64,000 nucleotides of DNA, taken from contig NC_056732.1 in NCBI RefSeq assembly GCF_019279795.1, positions 1,074,039,240 through 1,074,103,239 on the forward strand, given 5' to 3'. The notes beneath the pieces were generated by a model. It ran no database searches, had not been told where the DNA came from, and saw only the letters and a program-made list of their open reading frames with translations. Positions 22,193 through 33,300 of this stretch are shown here, piece by piece. This DNA is from Protopterus annectens. Taxonomy: Eukaryota > Chordata > Ceratodontiformes > Protopteridae. The position numbers and the translations under genes are program-made. Position 1 is the first letter of the stretch. Each line of letters opens with the position of its first letter.

Positions 22193-24261
22193 TACATAGG
22201 TAGGTAATAGGCTATCTGCCTGAAGGCATATATTAGTATGGCCAGAGTGTGCAGCTATCACCACACATGAGGTTAGTTTCCTAGGCCTCTGTGTAGTAGA
22301 GCTGATGAAGTGATCCATGGTGTGACAGTTCAGTTCCACATACACTCATCAAGGCTCCTCTGGAAGAGTGTCAGTTAGGGACTCAGCTTAATGTAGGTTG
22401 GGAGCCTGTTCCAAAGCAAGGGAAGTCTGTGAGTTAGTAATATATCCCTCCAACATGTTCTATTTATTGTTGTGATGATGATATCCCTAGAGCATGTGGC
22501 AAAGTGAGCTTGAGTTTACTTCAGATAGCACATGTACATCAGTTCTGCATTGGACATGGACCTGTCTGTTGGGCAGAGATCGCCTGAGTAGACAGTATGC
22601 AACAGAGTACAGATTGAGTTAAATTCAGTCTTGTTGCATGGGGAAACTGTTTGAGGCCAGTAATCCTCTTGTTGAAGTACTTCAGTGGTCTTTCCAGCTG
22701 CTGAAGGTGCCTAGTCAGATTCATCGTAAGCGTGCCGTGATACTCTCTGATGTGTCTGATGACTGATGAGTAGAGGGAACCTCCTTTGACCTACATGCAA
22801 AGACCTTGTCAATTTGTGGGAACACATAGCATGATTTTCTAACCACGTTGTGAATGTGTTTCTGGAAGTAGAGATGACTATCCACATGTGTCCATAGATC
22901 CCTTATTATTGCCTCCATATTTAGGGTGTTGGCACCTATGTGGTATATGTATGACTGTAGCTGGAGGCCATAATTTTGACACCACATCTGTCTGACTGAG
23001 ACCCTTTTTAAGGATGTCTCTGTTGTCCCAAACATCGATTATGACAACCTTTTTGCAGTCATTCACAAAGTTTGCTAAACGTAGCCCTCATGTGTTTGAC
23101 TGTATTTCTGAAAAGTATACACCAGACAGGAGGGGTCCCAGGACTGAGCCATGGGGGACAGCAGTTGTTACCAGCTTGAACTGGAGACTACAATTCTTAC
23201 ATTGTGGGATCTATCTGTGCTCCAGTTGGCAATCCATCAGATGACATATGTGTTTATGCACAGGTTGTTGATTTTGTGGATACAACATGTGTGTGGGATG
23301 TTGGAAAAGGGCTTTTCAAGGTCTATGTAGGCTGTGTGGAGCTCATTTCATTGATGTATGTCCTGGGTGACTACCTTGAAAACTGTCTAGCAGGTTTAGG
23401 AACCATGATCTGCCCCTAACCAAACCCCAATGGGTAGGGTTGGGTGTTTGTAGGCTCCCAATAGCTCTGTTTATGAGTTCCATAATGATGGACTCCATGG
23501 CCTTGCAGATCAGGCTTATTAGGCTTATAAGACTATAGTTCCCATGGTCTGTTGTGCACCGACACTTGTGGAATGTGCCAAACGTTGCTGTAACTCATTC
23601 AACAGTTTCATATCCTGTACAGAGGGTGAGTCTCAACAGACTGTTCAGGTGCAGGGTCTGTTTGTTTTGGAGTTCACATATGACACAGCCAGGGAAACCA
23701 TGTCATCCCATAGACGCTGTGTTTTTAGGTTTGGATAGAACTGTTTAACCATTGTATATGTGATTTCTGGGTTTTCACAATCTCCAGGTATGGTAATGGG
23801 CCCTTTTGTCAGTGTGAGGGGGGTAAATATGTATGAACCTGTCTGACAAAATTTTGACAATGTCAGTCATGTACATGTATTCGTTTACACTTTGCACTGA
23901 CTCAGAACATATATGAGTTTACATTGATATTTATGACATAGCGAAAAAAAGCTTCATGGTTCTCTATGGACTCTTTGGCAATATTTTTGCCAGAACATGG
24001 CTTAGATAATGTTAGGAGTGCTCATTGTTTCTTGATGATACTGATCGGAGATTTATTGATCTTCTTTGCATTTTCACTTTCATTGAACAACTGAATGTAA
24101 AAAAAGCGAAACTCAGAAAAACAACACTGTGAGTACACCAATAAGTACTGCCACCAAAACAAGCGAGTAAATCAGATAAAAATTGTTCGGCTTTATTAAT
24201 ACATACTAACGGCTTTGAATAAACCAGGTACAAAAAAAGAAAAAGGAAGAAACCAAATAAT

Positions 24262-24312
24262 GACTTGAGTTGAGTGCTTTCACCCAGTGTATCTGGGCTT
24301 CATCAGAACTAA
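24262..24312 (-). ncRNA. Hammerhead-like ribozyme motif, left arm
   Basis: On the minus strand the left arm carries the same motif as the right: CTGATGA (complement of 24300-24306), a 6-bp stem (GCCCAG/CTGGGT) with a 5-nt loop, GAAA, a very short stem III (AG-CA-CU) and a C at the expected cleavage site, closed by AGTT/AACT as stem I. Confidence 0.5.
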
Positions 24313-24686
24313 TTTGCTGGTTACATTGTCAGCTGTTATATGCTTTTTTTGGCGCCAAACTGAATTTTTAAATATTTAAAGTAACAATAACATAGAATCA
24401 AAACTGTTGCAACTATGTCCATTCAAAAATCCCATAATAAATAGTATGTTAAAACTTATACAAATGTACAAATATAATAATAAATGTTTTAATGTAATTT
24501 TAATAAAACTATTTAATCATTCAAAATGTTTAAAGTATTTAAAATATCTACAATGGTACCAAGAAAGATTTTATTGATATTATTGATATGTATTCATTTA
24601 ATCCTGGGGGAGTGGTGGCGTCTAAATAAATTTGCCACCAATATCAATAAAATCTAAACATATAACAGCTGACAATGTAACCAGCG

Positions 24687-24738
24687 AATTAGTTCTGATG
24701 AAGCCCAGATACACTGGGTGAAAGCACTCAACTCAAGT
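24687..24738 (+). ncRNA. Hammerhead-like ribozyme motif, right arm
   Basis: Core CTGATGA at 24695-24701; stem II 24703-24708 with 24714-24719 (loop ATACA); GAAA at 24720-24723; minimal stem III using 24723-24724 with 24727-24728; candidate cleavage after C24729; stem I AGTT (24691-24694) with AACT (24730-24733). This is the minimal type I layout reported for retroelement hammerheads. One extra A between core A9 and stem II, or a bulged G, departs from the textbook consensus, so activity is uncertain. Confidence 0.52.
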
Positions 24739-25060
24739 CATTATTTGGTTTCTTCTTTTTTTGTACCTGGTTTATTCAAAGCCGTTAGTATGTATTAATA
24801 AAGCCAAACAGTTTTTATCTGATTTACTCGCTTGTTTTGGTGGCAGTACTTATTGGTGTACTCGCATTGTTATTTTTCCGAACAACTTAAGTACTTGTAG
24901 TACATTGTTTGATTATGACAGGGGTCCAATATATTATATGGGTCTGTGTTCATATCACTGTGTGCGCAAGGCAGGATTGGTGAATACTGACAAGTGTCTT
25001 GAGTAAGAAATGCAACTGCCAGATATGTGTGGCCCACTGCTGTCCTCAGACATGGCTTAC

Positions 25061-25212
25061 GTGTGTGAGCATGCCCAGTATGACCTTTCAGTATGTTGTT
25101 GACTGACATTTGCTTCATTTGTTTGTGTGTGAACATGTCCAGTATGATCTTTCAGTATGTTGCTGACTGAAATTTGCTAAATTTGTTTGTGTGTGTGAGC
25201 ATGCCCACTATG
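25061..25212. repeat. 64-bp tandem duplication
   Basis: Units 25061-25124 and 25125-25188 (GTGTGTGARCATGYCCAGTA...) differ at about six positions; a third, partial unit follows to about 25212. Confidence 0.9.
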
Positions 25213-25799
25213 GGCATATATACTATATGTGTGTGAAAAATCAAGTTGTTTTTTACTTCAGGGCTCACCTTTGTGTTGTACATCGACAGGAAGCACTCTG
25301 TGCCTGGAGGGCTTCCATGAGTCAATTTGCATAGACTTATCAACATTTCTACAAACAGGGGGGACAACTATTATTTCTACATTTCTACCTGGGGGGGCAC
25401 ACCTGATTGTTACTGTGGGTGTACATAGGATGAGAAGTACACCTGACACTTACACATTTGCTAGGCCTGCACTACTATGTCAGGTACTCCATTTCAGTTT
25501 GTACTGTTGCCTATAGTACTGGCTTGAGGCATACCACTGTACTACAGACCTTAGCTTCCAATTACACGCATATTAGTTTGTGACTTCATAGCCTACCCAA
25601 CCCACATCACACTGCCTGGCCTGCTGTTATCTGTCTGCATAGGCCTGGGGGGAGGTTACTCATATGCCTCTACAGAGGGAAGGATACAGCATTTGTTTGT
25701 GTTTGCGTTTGTCTACAATTGTCCTGCTGGCTGTGACTGTTAGGTATGTGACCCCCCCCAACTAATATGTGTGAGTGACTTAAGTTGTGTCTGTGCCAG
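25213..25799. other. No recognisable gene
   Basis: There is a short open stretch at 25229-25516 without family features. I could not match it to a Harbinger Myb-like gene, which might be expected on this side of the transposase. Confidence 0.45.
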
Positions 25800-25930
25800 T
25801 GAAATGCTGTCATGGCTTAGTGGTTCAGTACTGTGACTATAGTGCACAGTGTCCTGAGTTAGAGCCCTGCCACTGCTTTTTATTTTCCTGCTGGGCAGAC
25901 CTGACTGGTTAAAGAACAGTAAAGCAGGTG
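25800..25930 (+). mobile_element. Possible tRNA-derived SINE head
   Basis: TGGCTTAGTGG at 25813-25823 fits the pol III A box, and GAGTTAGAGCC at 25856-25866 is a degenerate B box at normal spacing. T-rich sequence follows (CTTTTTATTTTC). It does not fold as a complete tRNA and I see no second copy here, so this is a SINE head or decayed tRNA-like sequence rather than a tRNA gene. Confidence 0.4.
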
Positions 25931-25942
25931 TGTGCATGTTTA

Positions 25943-26002
25943 CCCGACTTTGCTCGACTTTGCCCGACTTTGCCCAACATTGCCCAACTTTGCCCGAAGT
26001 TG
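25943..26002. repeat. Six tandem decamers (CCCGACTTTG)
   Basis: CCCGACTTTG, CTCGACTTTG, CCCGACTTTG, CCCAACATTG, CCCAACTTTG and CCCGAAGTTG follow without gaps. Confidence 0.93.
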
Positions 26003-26247
26003 CACTGGTTAGCGCGGTGCTCAGCTACATGCAATTGTATTTAAATATGCTCAATACTGGTAAATTTTGCTTAGCAGTACCTTATATTGCTTAAAATAGG
26101 GACTCATGCCTCAGGTGGTGCTGCAGGGCTGCCTATGTCGGATGCACATATTACACTCCCTATACATGTTTGAAAGCAGGTAGTGTGAAGTTAGGCATCC
26201 CTTTTACTGTATGTGCGAGTCAGAGTGAGGTGTAATTTCCAGGGTTC

Positions 26248-27396
26248 CTACTGAGTCAGTGTATGTGCTATGCATTGCCTCTTTGCCAAGGCCAGGGCAT
26301 ACTGGGCCCGCCTCCTTCTGCCTACTGGGAGAGGTTCAGGTTGTTCCTCCTCTGAGTCACGCTGTGCCTGTGCAGGCCTTGGTAATGGTGGGGGGCTGTT
26401 TGGCCCTGCCCCATGTTGTTCCTGCTGCAGCTGTTTCCACAGGATCATATTGTGCAGCATGGCACATACCATGACAATTTGGGTACATGTAGTTGGTGAG
26501 TACTGCAAGGCTCCACCAGATGTGTCCAGGCACCGGAACCATGACTTGAGCATCCCAAACACATGCTCAATTATGTTTCTTGTTTGTGCATGTGCCTCAT
26601 TATGGAGTTCTTGTTCAGGTGTGTGTGCATTTCTGATGGGTGTCATCAGCCACGGCTCCAGTGCGTATCCAGCATCCCCCACTAGGTGACCATCAGGGAT
26701 GTTCCCACTGGCAAATCTCTGGTACAGCTGTGTCAGATGCCAGATGTGGGAATCGTGATAGCTTCCAGGGCAGCCAGCACACACATTCATTATTATGCCC
26801 TGGGCATCGCACACGACCTGGCAGTTGATGGAGGGGAAGCCCTTGCGGTTGATGTAGACCCTACCCTGCTCACCGGGTGGTGCTTTGATGTGTATGTGCG
26901 TGCAGTCTATAGCACCCACTACCTCAGGGTATTCTGCTATTTGGTGGAAAAAATGCATATTGCTGGCCAATGTTTCACGGGAATTGGGGAAATATACATG
27001 CTCACCGACATGTGCTGACATGGCATCCAGGAACTGGTGCAGTACCCTAGATGCTGATGCCTATGAAATCCCCATCATATCACAAGTTGGTCAATGGAAG
27101 GTACCTGTAGCTAGTTTTCTTAGGCCAACACATACCTTGGTATCCACTGGGATGGATTCCCCTCTGTTGGTTCTGTGTGTGAGGCGTGGCTGGCACAGCT
27201 CAACAATTTGCTGCAGGAGGTCTCTGTCTACCCTATAGTACTCTATCTCCTGCTCATGCAGCCCCTGGTAGGTTACCCTGGGTCTATACACTCTTCTCCG
27301 TCTCCTCACTGTGGGTTGCTCAGCAGCATTCACAACATCACCACCCTCAGCACCTTGCACGTGTTGGTTTATGATAGCAAGAGCAGCCCCTAACAT
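26248..27396 (-). pseudogene. Harbinger transposase (HARBI1-like), two in-frame stops
   Basis: A single minus-strand frame of 382 codons encodes a PIF/Harbinger DDE transposase, which cuts the element ends and joins them at 3-bp targets. The N-terminus (MLGAALAIINQHV, basic RRRRRVYRPRV) leads into the HTH region (YYRVDRDLLQQIVELCQPRL, VCVGLRKLATGTF, RVLHQFLDAMS) and then the DDE nuclease: D164 in GAIDCTHIHIKAP, CPGSYHDSHIW, D241 in LVGDAGY and E277 in NIIEHVFGMLKSWFRCL. All three catalytic residues are present. Two stops (TGA after TGTFH and TAG after MGIS, near 27040-27090) break the frame in the HTH-core linker; no frameshift was noticed. Length is close to HARBI1 proteins (about 350 residues). 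The host HARBI1 gene is spliced, so an intronless copy with stops in a repeat-rich setting points to a transposon copy. Confidence 0.88.
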
Positions 27397-28590
27397 TTTG
27401 TCTGACTATAACGTTTTTAAGCTTTCCCTCTTTGTATACTGCAGTGTTGCAGAGTTCTTGGGAAAAAACAGGGAAGAATGCTGTTTGCAGAGTTTAAAGT
27501 GCTGGGCTGGGCTGGGCTAGTCTGCTGTCTGTGTAATTGGCTGATTCTGATATATTTCACCTGGCAGCTCTGCTAGTTCTCCTTGGTTAACTTCCTACTA
27601 CTTATTTTCCTTCCTTTTCCCTTTCTGTTTCCGCCCAGGGCAGCGCCACGCAAACAAGCGCACACGCGCTCACATGTGCACACACGCTGTGTGTACATTT
27701 GCAAGAAATTTCAGATATATTCACAGCGTATGCCTTTGGTTTCTGGTTTTCAAAAAGGACAACTGTAGACGCACCTCTTGCAATCCTGAGCAACTCAGGG
27801 CAAACACAAGACACTGTGCTCCAATAAGCTAACAGCCCTTCTGACACACCCCCTCATGATGTTACCTATATTCTACTCTACTACTCACCTAAGCCTACAC
27901 TTACACTCTTGGGACATGGCTCACATGCTGGGGAAAATTGGGATTCACTATCCTTATCCTCATTTGCATAGGATTGCCTACTAATGCATGGTTACATCTC
28001 TCACACTGAGCTTCCCCCCCTTAGCAACCACTAGTCAGTGGCCATGTTGTCTTCAGCCTGCCATTCACCTGCATGGCAGGATAAGCTTTATAGTGAAAAT
28101 GGCTATTTTTAAATTATTTTCTTGTTTTTTAAAGCGCCGCACATTTGCTCGGTGCTGCGCTACGCTTAAACATCGGAGATTGGGGGGGAGTTCGATTTTA
28201 ATAATTTTAAACATTTATAAATGCCAATGGCCTTATATTTGGCCATTGGCATGCTTCCTCAACTGTATGCATCCTTTATTTGGAGCTGTCATAGCTCCAT
28301 TTAGCTATTTGCAGAACGGTACTCCGTTACCAACAGAGTACATTTCTGCAGAAAACACTTATCTTCCACGGACAGGTTAGTGTTTCCTGGATTGCAAATT
28401 TACCTCATTTGCATAGCTTTCAGCAGCAAATGAGGTAATTTGCATACCATAATGCTGTCCGTGCAAGAGTAGCTTTAGCAGCTCTCGTGCATGCCCCTGC
28501 TGGCTGTACCTGAATCGCACGGCAGACATATTGCCTCCGTGAGCTCCTACACTCTTCTTGCACTCCGGGCAAGCTTTCATAAATCCGGCC
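27397..28590 (-). other. Upstream region of the Harbinger element, hairpin-rich
   Basis: No coding sequence recognised. It contains an exact 12-bp inverted repeat (28221-28232 with 28241-28252, ATGCCAATGGCC), a 13-bp one (28400-28412 with 28426-28438, TTACCTCATTTGC), and an ACGGACAG/CTGTCCGT pair around the latter. Read on the minus strand it begins at 28590 with GGCCGGATTTATGAAAG, which looks like the end of a cut-and-paste transposon; I did not find the matching left end. Confidence 0.4.
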
Positions 28591-28810
28591 CATTATTTAA
28601 GAAAAAAAATACTTACTTTTCTTAAATAATGTCTTTGTATAATGGCACATTATTGTTCTTCTGCTGGTTGAGGTACACTGCTTTCTTGCTTTGATGTACT
28701 GAGCATACATATGGGACTTGCGTCCCATGCATACCCAGTACATCAATGCTTTGAAACAGAAGCAACAGAGAAAAGAAAGTCTCCGTTGCTCAAGTCTCCG
28801 TTGCTCTGTT
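28591..28810. repeat. Direct repeat unit 1 (palindrome-rich)
   Basis: About 205-bp unit, repeated at 29282-29485. It starts with a hairpin (ATTATTTAAGAAAA at 28592-28605 with its complement at 28617-28630), has a second one around GATGTACTGAGCAT and CCCAGTACATC, and ends with GTCTCCGTTGCTC, here duplicated once. Confidence 0.85.
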
Positions 28811-28920
28811 TTTTTCTTTTTTATTTGTTAAAAAAAAATATTTTTAGCACTTTATACCAAGGGAAAAAATTCCGGACGACCAGACCTTTTTCTGTTGGTA
28901 TATTGTGGGATTTACAATGG

Positions 28921-28942
28921 GCACGCTGGCCAATCAGCGTGC
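28921..28942. repeat. Exact inverted repeat with CCAAT loop
   Basis: GCACGCTG (28921-28928) pairs with CAGCGTGC (28935-28942) around GCCAAT. Confidence 0.85.
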
Positions 28943-28988
28943 ACATTTTGGAATATTAATGGGGGGGGGGGTCACAGTCACTGTAACA

Positions 28989-29124
28989 AAACAACACTAT
29001 TTATTTATGTATTTTAGTCAGTAATGGTACAAGTACTAGTATTTGTAAAACAGCACTATTTATTTATTTATTTCAGTCAGTAACAGTAAAGCACTGGTAC
29101 TTAACAGCACTATTTATTTATTTA
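28989..29124. repeat. About 60-bp minisatellite, first block
   Basis: About two and a half copies of a unit built from ACAGCACTATTTATTTATT, CAGTCAGTAATGGTACAAG and ACTTGTAAA. The same unit continues at 29486-29668 after the MITE and the second direct repeat. Confidence 0.85.
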
Positions 29125-29269
29125 AGCAATAACCGACGATGTGGTGTGGTATATTGAAGATTTACCCACAGTTGGTGTGGTTTAATCACGAGGGCGAAGC
29201 CCGAGTCATTAAATAAAGCCAACCATGGGTAAATTTCAATATACCACAACCACAGAGTCGGTTATTGCT
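29125..29269. mobile_element. Small palindromic MITE
   Basis: A 145-bp element with inverted ends AGCAATAACCGAC and long imperfect arms (TGTGGTATATTGAA near the left, its complement near the right), with the central hairpin CGAGGGCGAAGCCCGAG. It lies inside a minisatellite. The superfamily is not determined; a clear target-site duplication was not found. Confidence 0.7.
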
Positions 29270-29281
29270 ATTATACAGTGA

Positions 29282-29485
29282 CATTATTTAAGAAAAAATA
29301 CTTACTTTTCTTAAATAATGTCTTTGTATAACGGCACATTGCTGTTCTTCCTCTGGTTGTGGTAGAATGCTTTCTTTATTTTGATGTACTGAGCATGTGG
29401 ATGGGACTTGCATCCCATGCATACCCAGTACATCAATGCTTTGAAACGGAAGCAATGGAGAAAAGAAAGTCTCCGTTGCTCTGTT
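29282..29485. repeat. Direct repeat unit 2 (palindrome-rich)
   Basis: Second copy of the unit at 28591-28810, in the same orientation, with about 90% match by eye. Confidence 0.85.
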
Positions 29486-29591
29486 ATTTATTTCAGTCTG
29501 TAATGGTACAAGCACAGTACTTGTAAAACAGCACTATTTATTTATTTATTTCAGTCAGTAATGGCACAAGCAATAGTACTTGTAAAACAGC

Positions 29592-29622
<31 letters not shown>

Positions 29623-29668
29623 CAGTCAGTAATGGTATAAGCACTGGTACTTGTAAAACAGCACTATG
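29486..29668. repeat. About 60-bp minisatellite, second block
   Basis: Three units with the core CAGTCAGTAATGGTACAAGC, each followed by TACTTGTAAAACAGCA and a variable number of TTTA repeats. Confidence 0.9.
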
Positions 29669-30369
29669 AATCCTAACCTTGAAAAAAGCAGCTCCACCTT
29701 CATACTTTGAGTCATGATTTTCTTAGGCATACACTGAGCATCTCAAAAGGTTTGTCTATACACCAGCCAGAATGTTGCAATTTTCTAATACGTTGCTGGT
29801 CACAATAATAACTGTAATATTAACAGATACAACTCCTGAGAGAAGCCATTTATCACTGCTCTTATGAATGAAATTTGCATGTCACCAGGCAGCAATCAAG
29901 GTGTTAATACCACAGCTGAAAAGCATTATTTTCCCTTCAGAATAGCCAGTATTGTTTTATAGATATTCTTTAAGCAGTTCAGCAGCACTTTTCTCCAGTA
30001 TTTTGATCGGGTATGGTTGAGGGTATACAGATCCAACAATTGCAGTCAGCCTAACAATGTAGATTTTTTGAAATGGATACCACAATTTTTTTTTCAAGTT
30101 TTTATGCAGACATGCTATGGAAAGTGAGATGTCAAGAGGTCTTTGGAAATCTCAACTGTAGGCCATTACCTCTTGTTCTGCAGTAGTTAAGAAGCTTTAG
30201 TAGAAGTTTATAGACTTGTCTAACACAGACTTTCTTGAAGAGAAACTGGAACATTAAATCATTACTATGCAGTATTGTGGTACCTAAATGAAAACCTTAA
30301 AGGCACAGGAAGAGATACTGGATGGGCAGTTCACAAGGAGGCAGTGGGGGGATGTATATGTGGCTCCCA
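29669..30369. other. No recognisable gene
   Basis: About 700 bp without open frames or repeats that I recognise. Confidence 0.5.
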
Positions 30370-33300
30370 GGTTCATAGGTGTGTTCTAGGCTAATGGCCA
30401 TAGAGCCTTTACAAACCTAGCCCAAAAAAATTGCCCAGGCACCGTGCCACCTAATGTTAGTTCACAGTGCCCCTATCCAGTAGGGCAACTGGAGTGATCC
30501 CTGGGGTGAACTTTCTATTACCCATCTACTCATCAAGATTTCTCTTGAAGCGACCAGCAAGGTGCCCTGCTTGACATGCATGGGAAGCTTATTCCAGAGT
30601 ATGGGCAATCTTTGGGAAATGAACCTGTCCCTCCAGCATGTTCTGTTAATTCTGGTAATGAGGTTGTAAATCTCTGGAGCATGTGGCATGGGGGAATTGG
30701 GATTTCTTTAGGTGTAGCATTTCAAGTAGGGCTGGGTGAGGCATGGCTTTGTAAGTCAAGCAGAGATCACCTCTAAGTAGATGGTAAGTGACTGAGAACA
30801 GCTGAATTTCCTTGAGTCTGTCCATGTAGGACATGTGTTGTGTTTAAGGCCTAGGATCTTGTTTGTGAGGTACTTTTGTGGCCTTTCCAGCTGTTGTAGG
30901 TGTCTGGTCAGGTACATGCTAAACAGGGTGTTGTATTTGATGATTGGTTTAATGAGGAGATGAGTAGAGAGGGATGATGATCTCTTTCTTCCTGGATGTG
31001 AAACCTTTGGTTATAAGATGTGTCATGTAGAAGGACTTTCTGACCACCGTGGCAATGTGGTGGTCGAAGGTGAGGTGGCTGTCGACCTGGGTGCCCAGAT
31101 CTCTTATGGCCCCTTCAGTGTTCAGTGGGCTCCCATCACTGTGGTAATTTGTGGGAACTGAGTTTTTTTCCAAAGCGGATGATGACCCATTTTTTGGCGT
31201 TAAGCTTCAGGCCATGGTTCCGACACCAGTAATTGGTCTCAGACAGGCCCTTTTGTAGGATGTCTGGATCACTTGTGGAGTTGGTAATGACTCCTAGCTT
31301 GCAGTCATCAGTGAACTTGGTCAGCCAGAGTCCTCCTGTGCTGGCCTGGACTTCTGAGAAGTAGATGCCAAACAGGAGAGGGCCTGGGAACAAGTCCTGT
31401 GGGACTCCACTCGTGACTGGTCGACAGTCTGACTTGGAATCCACCACTTTCACTCTGTGGGTCCTGTCTGTGAGCCAATTTGCAGCCCACCTAGTGATGT
31501 AAGGGTTGATGCCTAGTTGTTGAGTTTATCAATGATACCTGAGTGGGGAATGGTATCAAAGGCCTTGGCCAGGTCAAGGTAGGCTGTATGCTCTGCCTTA
31601 CCCTCATCCACAGCCTTGGTAACTGCTCCGAAGAAGTCAACTAAGTTCAGCAGGCAGGATCTCCCCTTGACAAAGCCAAACTGTGTGGGGTCAAGAGTTT
31701 GGAGATTACCCATATCTTTGTTAAGCAGGTCCATGATGACATGCTCCATAGCTTTGCATAACAGACTCATCAGGCTAATGGGGCGATAAGTTACCAGGGT
31801 CTGTTGTTACTACCCCTTTATGGAGCAGGATGACTGTAGCAGTGCACCATTCATTAGGGACATAGCCTGAGGTAAGGCTGTGATTGAACAGGGCACCCAG
31901 ATGTGGTACCAGTTCATTTTGTAGCTCATGTAGGATGCAACCAGGGATATTATCAGGTCCCATGGATGCTGTATTCTTGGCTTTGGATAATGCAGCTTTT
32001 ACCTGTGCTGCAGAAATGGTGGGTACCAGGCCTTATTCTGGTATTGTGATAAGGCCTTTGGGGGGGAGAGAGGGGTAAAGTTGGCACTGAATCTGTCAGC
32101 CAGTAAGTTGGCTATATCTGTTGGCTCAGTATAGGAGGTGCCATTTTTCAATAACTCAGAGCAAATCTGGGTATTGCCTTGGAGGTTTTTGATACAGCTA
32201 TAGAAGGTTTTGTGGTTGTTTTTAGTGTCAGCCACAATGATGCCTTCATAGCTGGCTTTAGAAGATTTCATAAGGGATCTCAGCTTTTTGTTGAGACTGA
32301 TAAGGGAGATTTTCCAGTCCTGTGACTTTATATTTTTCTGCAACAGTTTCTTCCTTCTGTTGTAGAGTTTATTGATGACTAGGGACCACCAGATTGGCTT
32401 CCTTTTTTTGGAGGAGAGCGTCTTAGTTCTGTTTGGTATGACAAGGTTCATGTATTTGTGTACATGCTTGTACAGTGCATTGGTGTATGATTTTGGGGTA
32501 GTGCAGCTATTTTCCATTGGTATGGGTGCCGAGAAGTTAGCCATCTCTGTTTTTAGGAGCCCAAAGTCTGCTTTAGAGAAGTTTTTCAGGGTGGTCACCT
32601 TAGCAGGGGTTGTAGGTGAGATGGAGATTTCCACGGTGATCAGTTTGTGGTCGGATTTAACCAGGGAGAAATTGACTATAGGTGTGGAGCAATGGTCTCC
32701 CATGTTGGTGATAACCAGGTCAAGAATGTTGCTTCCTCTAGTGGGGGTCAGAATGAGCTGGTCCAGGGCATTGGTATTGATAAATTCCAGAAAATGTTGG
32801 GCCTGTACATTGGTACTTGAGTACTTTTCCCATCTGATGGAAGGGTAGTTGAAGTTACCCAGTATGAGAGTATTGGGCTGGACCTTGACAGACTCCAGAG
32901 TGCTTAGGAACTTGAAGTGACAGTCTAGGGACATGTTTGGGGTCCTGTAGCAGGCTATGACTTGTATCTGTCTTACCCAGTGTTAGTTGTACCTGAAGTA
33001 TCTCGGATGCATTATGCTGGGCTACAAGCCTAGAGGTGTGTGTATCCTTTAAGAATATAGAGACACCACATAAAATCTTATGGCAGAGTCTGCAGGACTT
33101 GGAATTTTTGCTTGGAGGTGTTTATGTGAGTGTTTTTGTACCTCAAGCAGTCTCCGGGGAGGTTTTCATCAGGTGGACTGTGGGTGTTGAGGATGTGGTG
33201 GGGTGGAAGGAGGTAGTTGAGAAGAGTTTTTGGGGAATGTGACAGGGTTTGAGGGTTACCTGAGGACTGCTCTGTTGGAAATGCTTGGTGAGTGGATTGG

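Larger units (their letters stand above)
24093..24879. mobile_element. Foldback element with hammerhead-like arms
   Basis: Two arms of about 220-245 bp, 24098-24341 and 24658-24879, are near-perfect inverted copies (for example GGTGGCAGTACTTATTGGTG at the right and its complement at the left), separated by about 315 AT-rich bp. The spacer has a further exact 16-bp inverted repeat (AGATTTTATTGATATT and its complement). Flanks GAACAACT at 24085-24092 and 24880-24887 form an exact 8-bp target-site duplication inside CR1 copy F; the left end carries about 20 bp not matched at the right. Each arm contains a CTGATGA...GAAA motif (separate entries). No protein-coding region. Terminal repeats with a hammerhead are known from Penelope-like elements, whose repeats can be inverted; whether this element is one is an inference. 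Confidence 0.72.
22191..24945 (-). mobile_element. CR1-clade LINE copy F, degenerate
   Basis: The minus-strand 3' end GGTACATAGGTAGGTAA lies at the left. Traces of the C-terminal domain (MNLTRHLQQLERPLKYF, 22539-22724), the RT with a lost active site, and the endonuclease/RT linker follow, in many broken frames. The alignment with copy G continues to about 24084, is interrupted by the foldback element 24093-24879, and resumes for about 60 bp (TTGTAGTACATTGTTT) to roughly 24945. Confidence 0.72.

Noticed and set aside
22276-22300. Third hammerhead-like CTGATGA
   Set aside because: CTGATGAAGTGATCC lies in CR1 3' sequence and lacks a pairing stem followed by GAAA.
25229-25516. Myb-like partner of the transposase at 26248
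   Set aside because: The position would fit, but no SANT-like residues or helical C-terminal segment can be seen in this stretch.
26270-26689. 139-codon plus-strand frame
   Set aside because: It is the antisense shadow of the Harbinger transposase.
29125-29269. Rho-independent style terminator or regulatory hairpin
   Set aside because: The symmetry spans the full 145 bp with matching ends, which fits a MITE better than a single regulatory hairpin.
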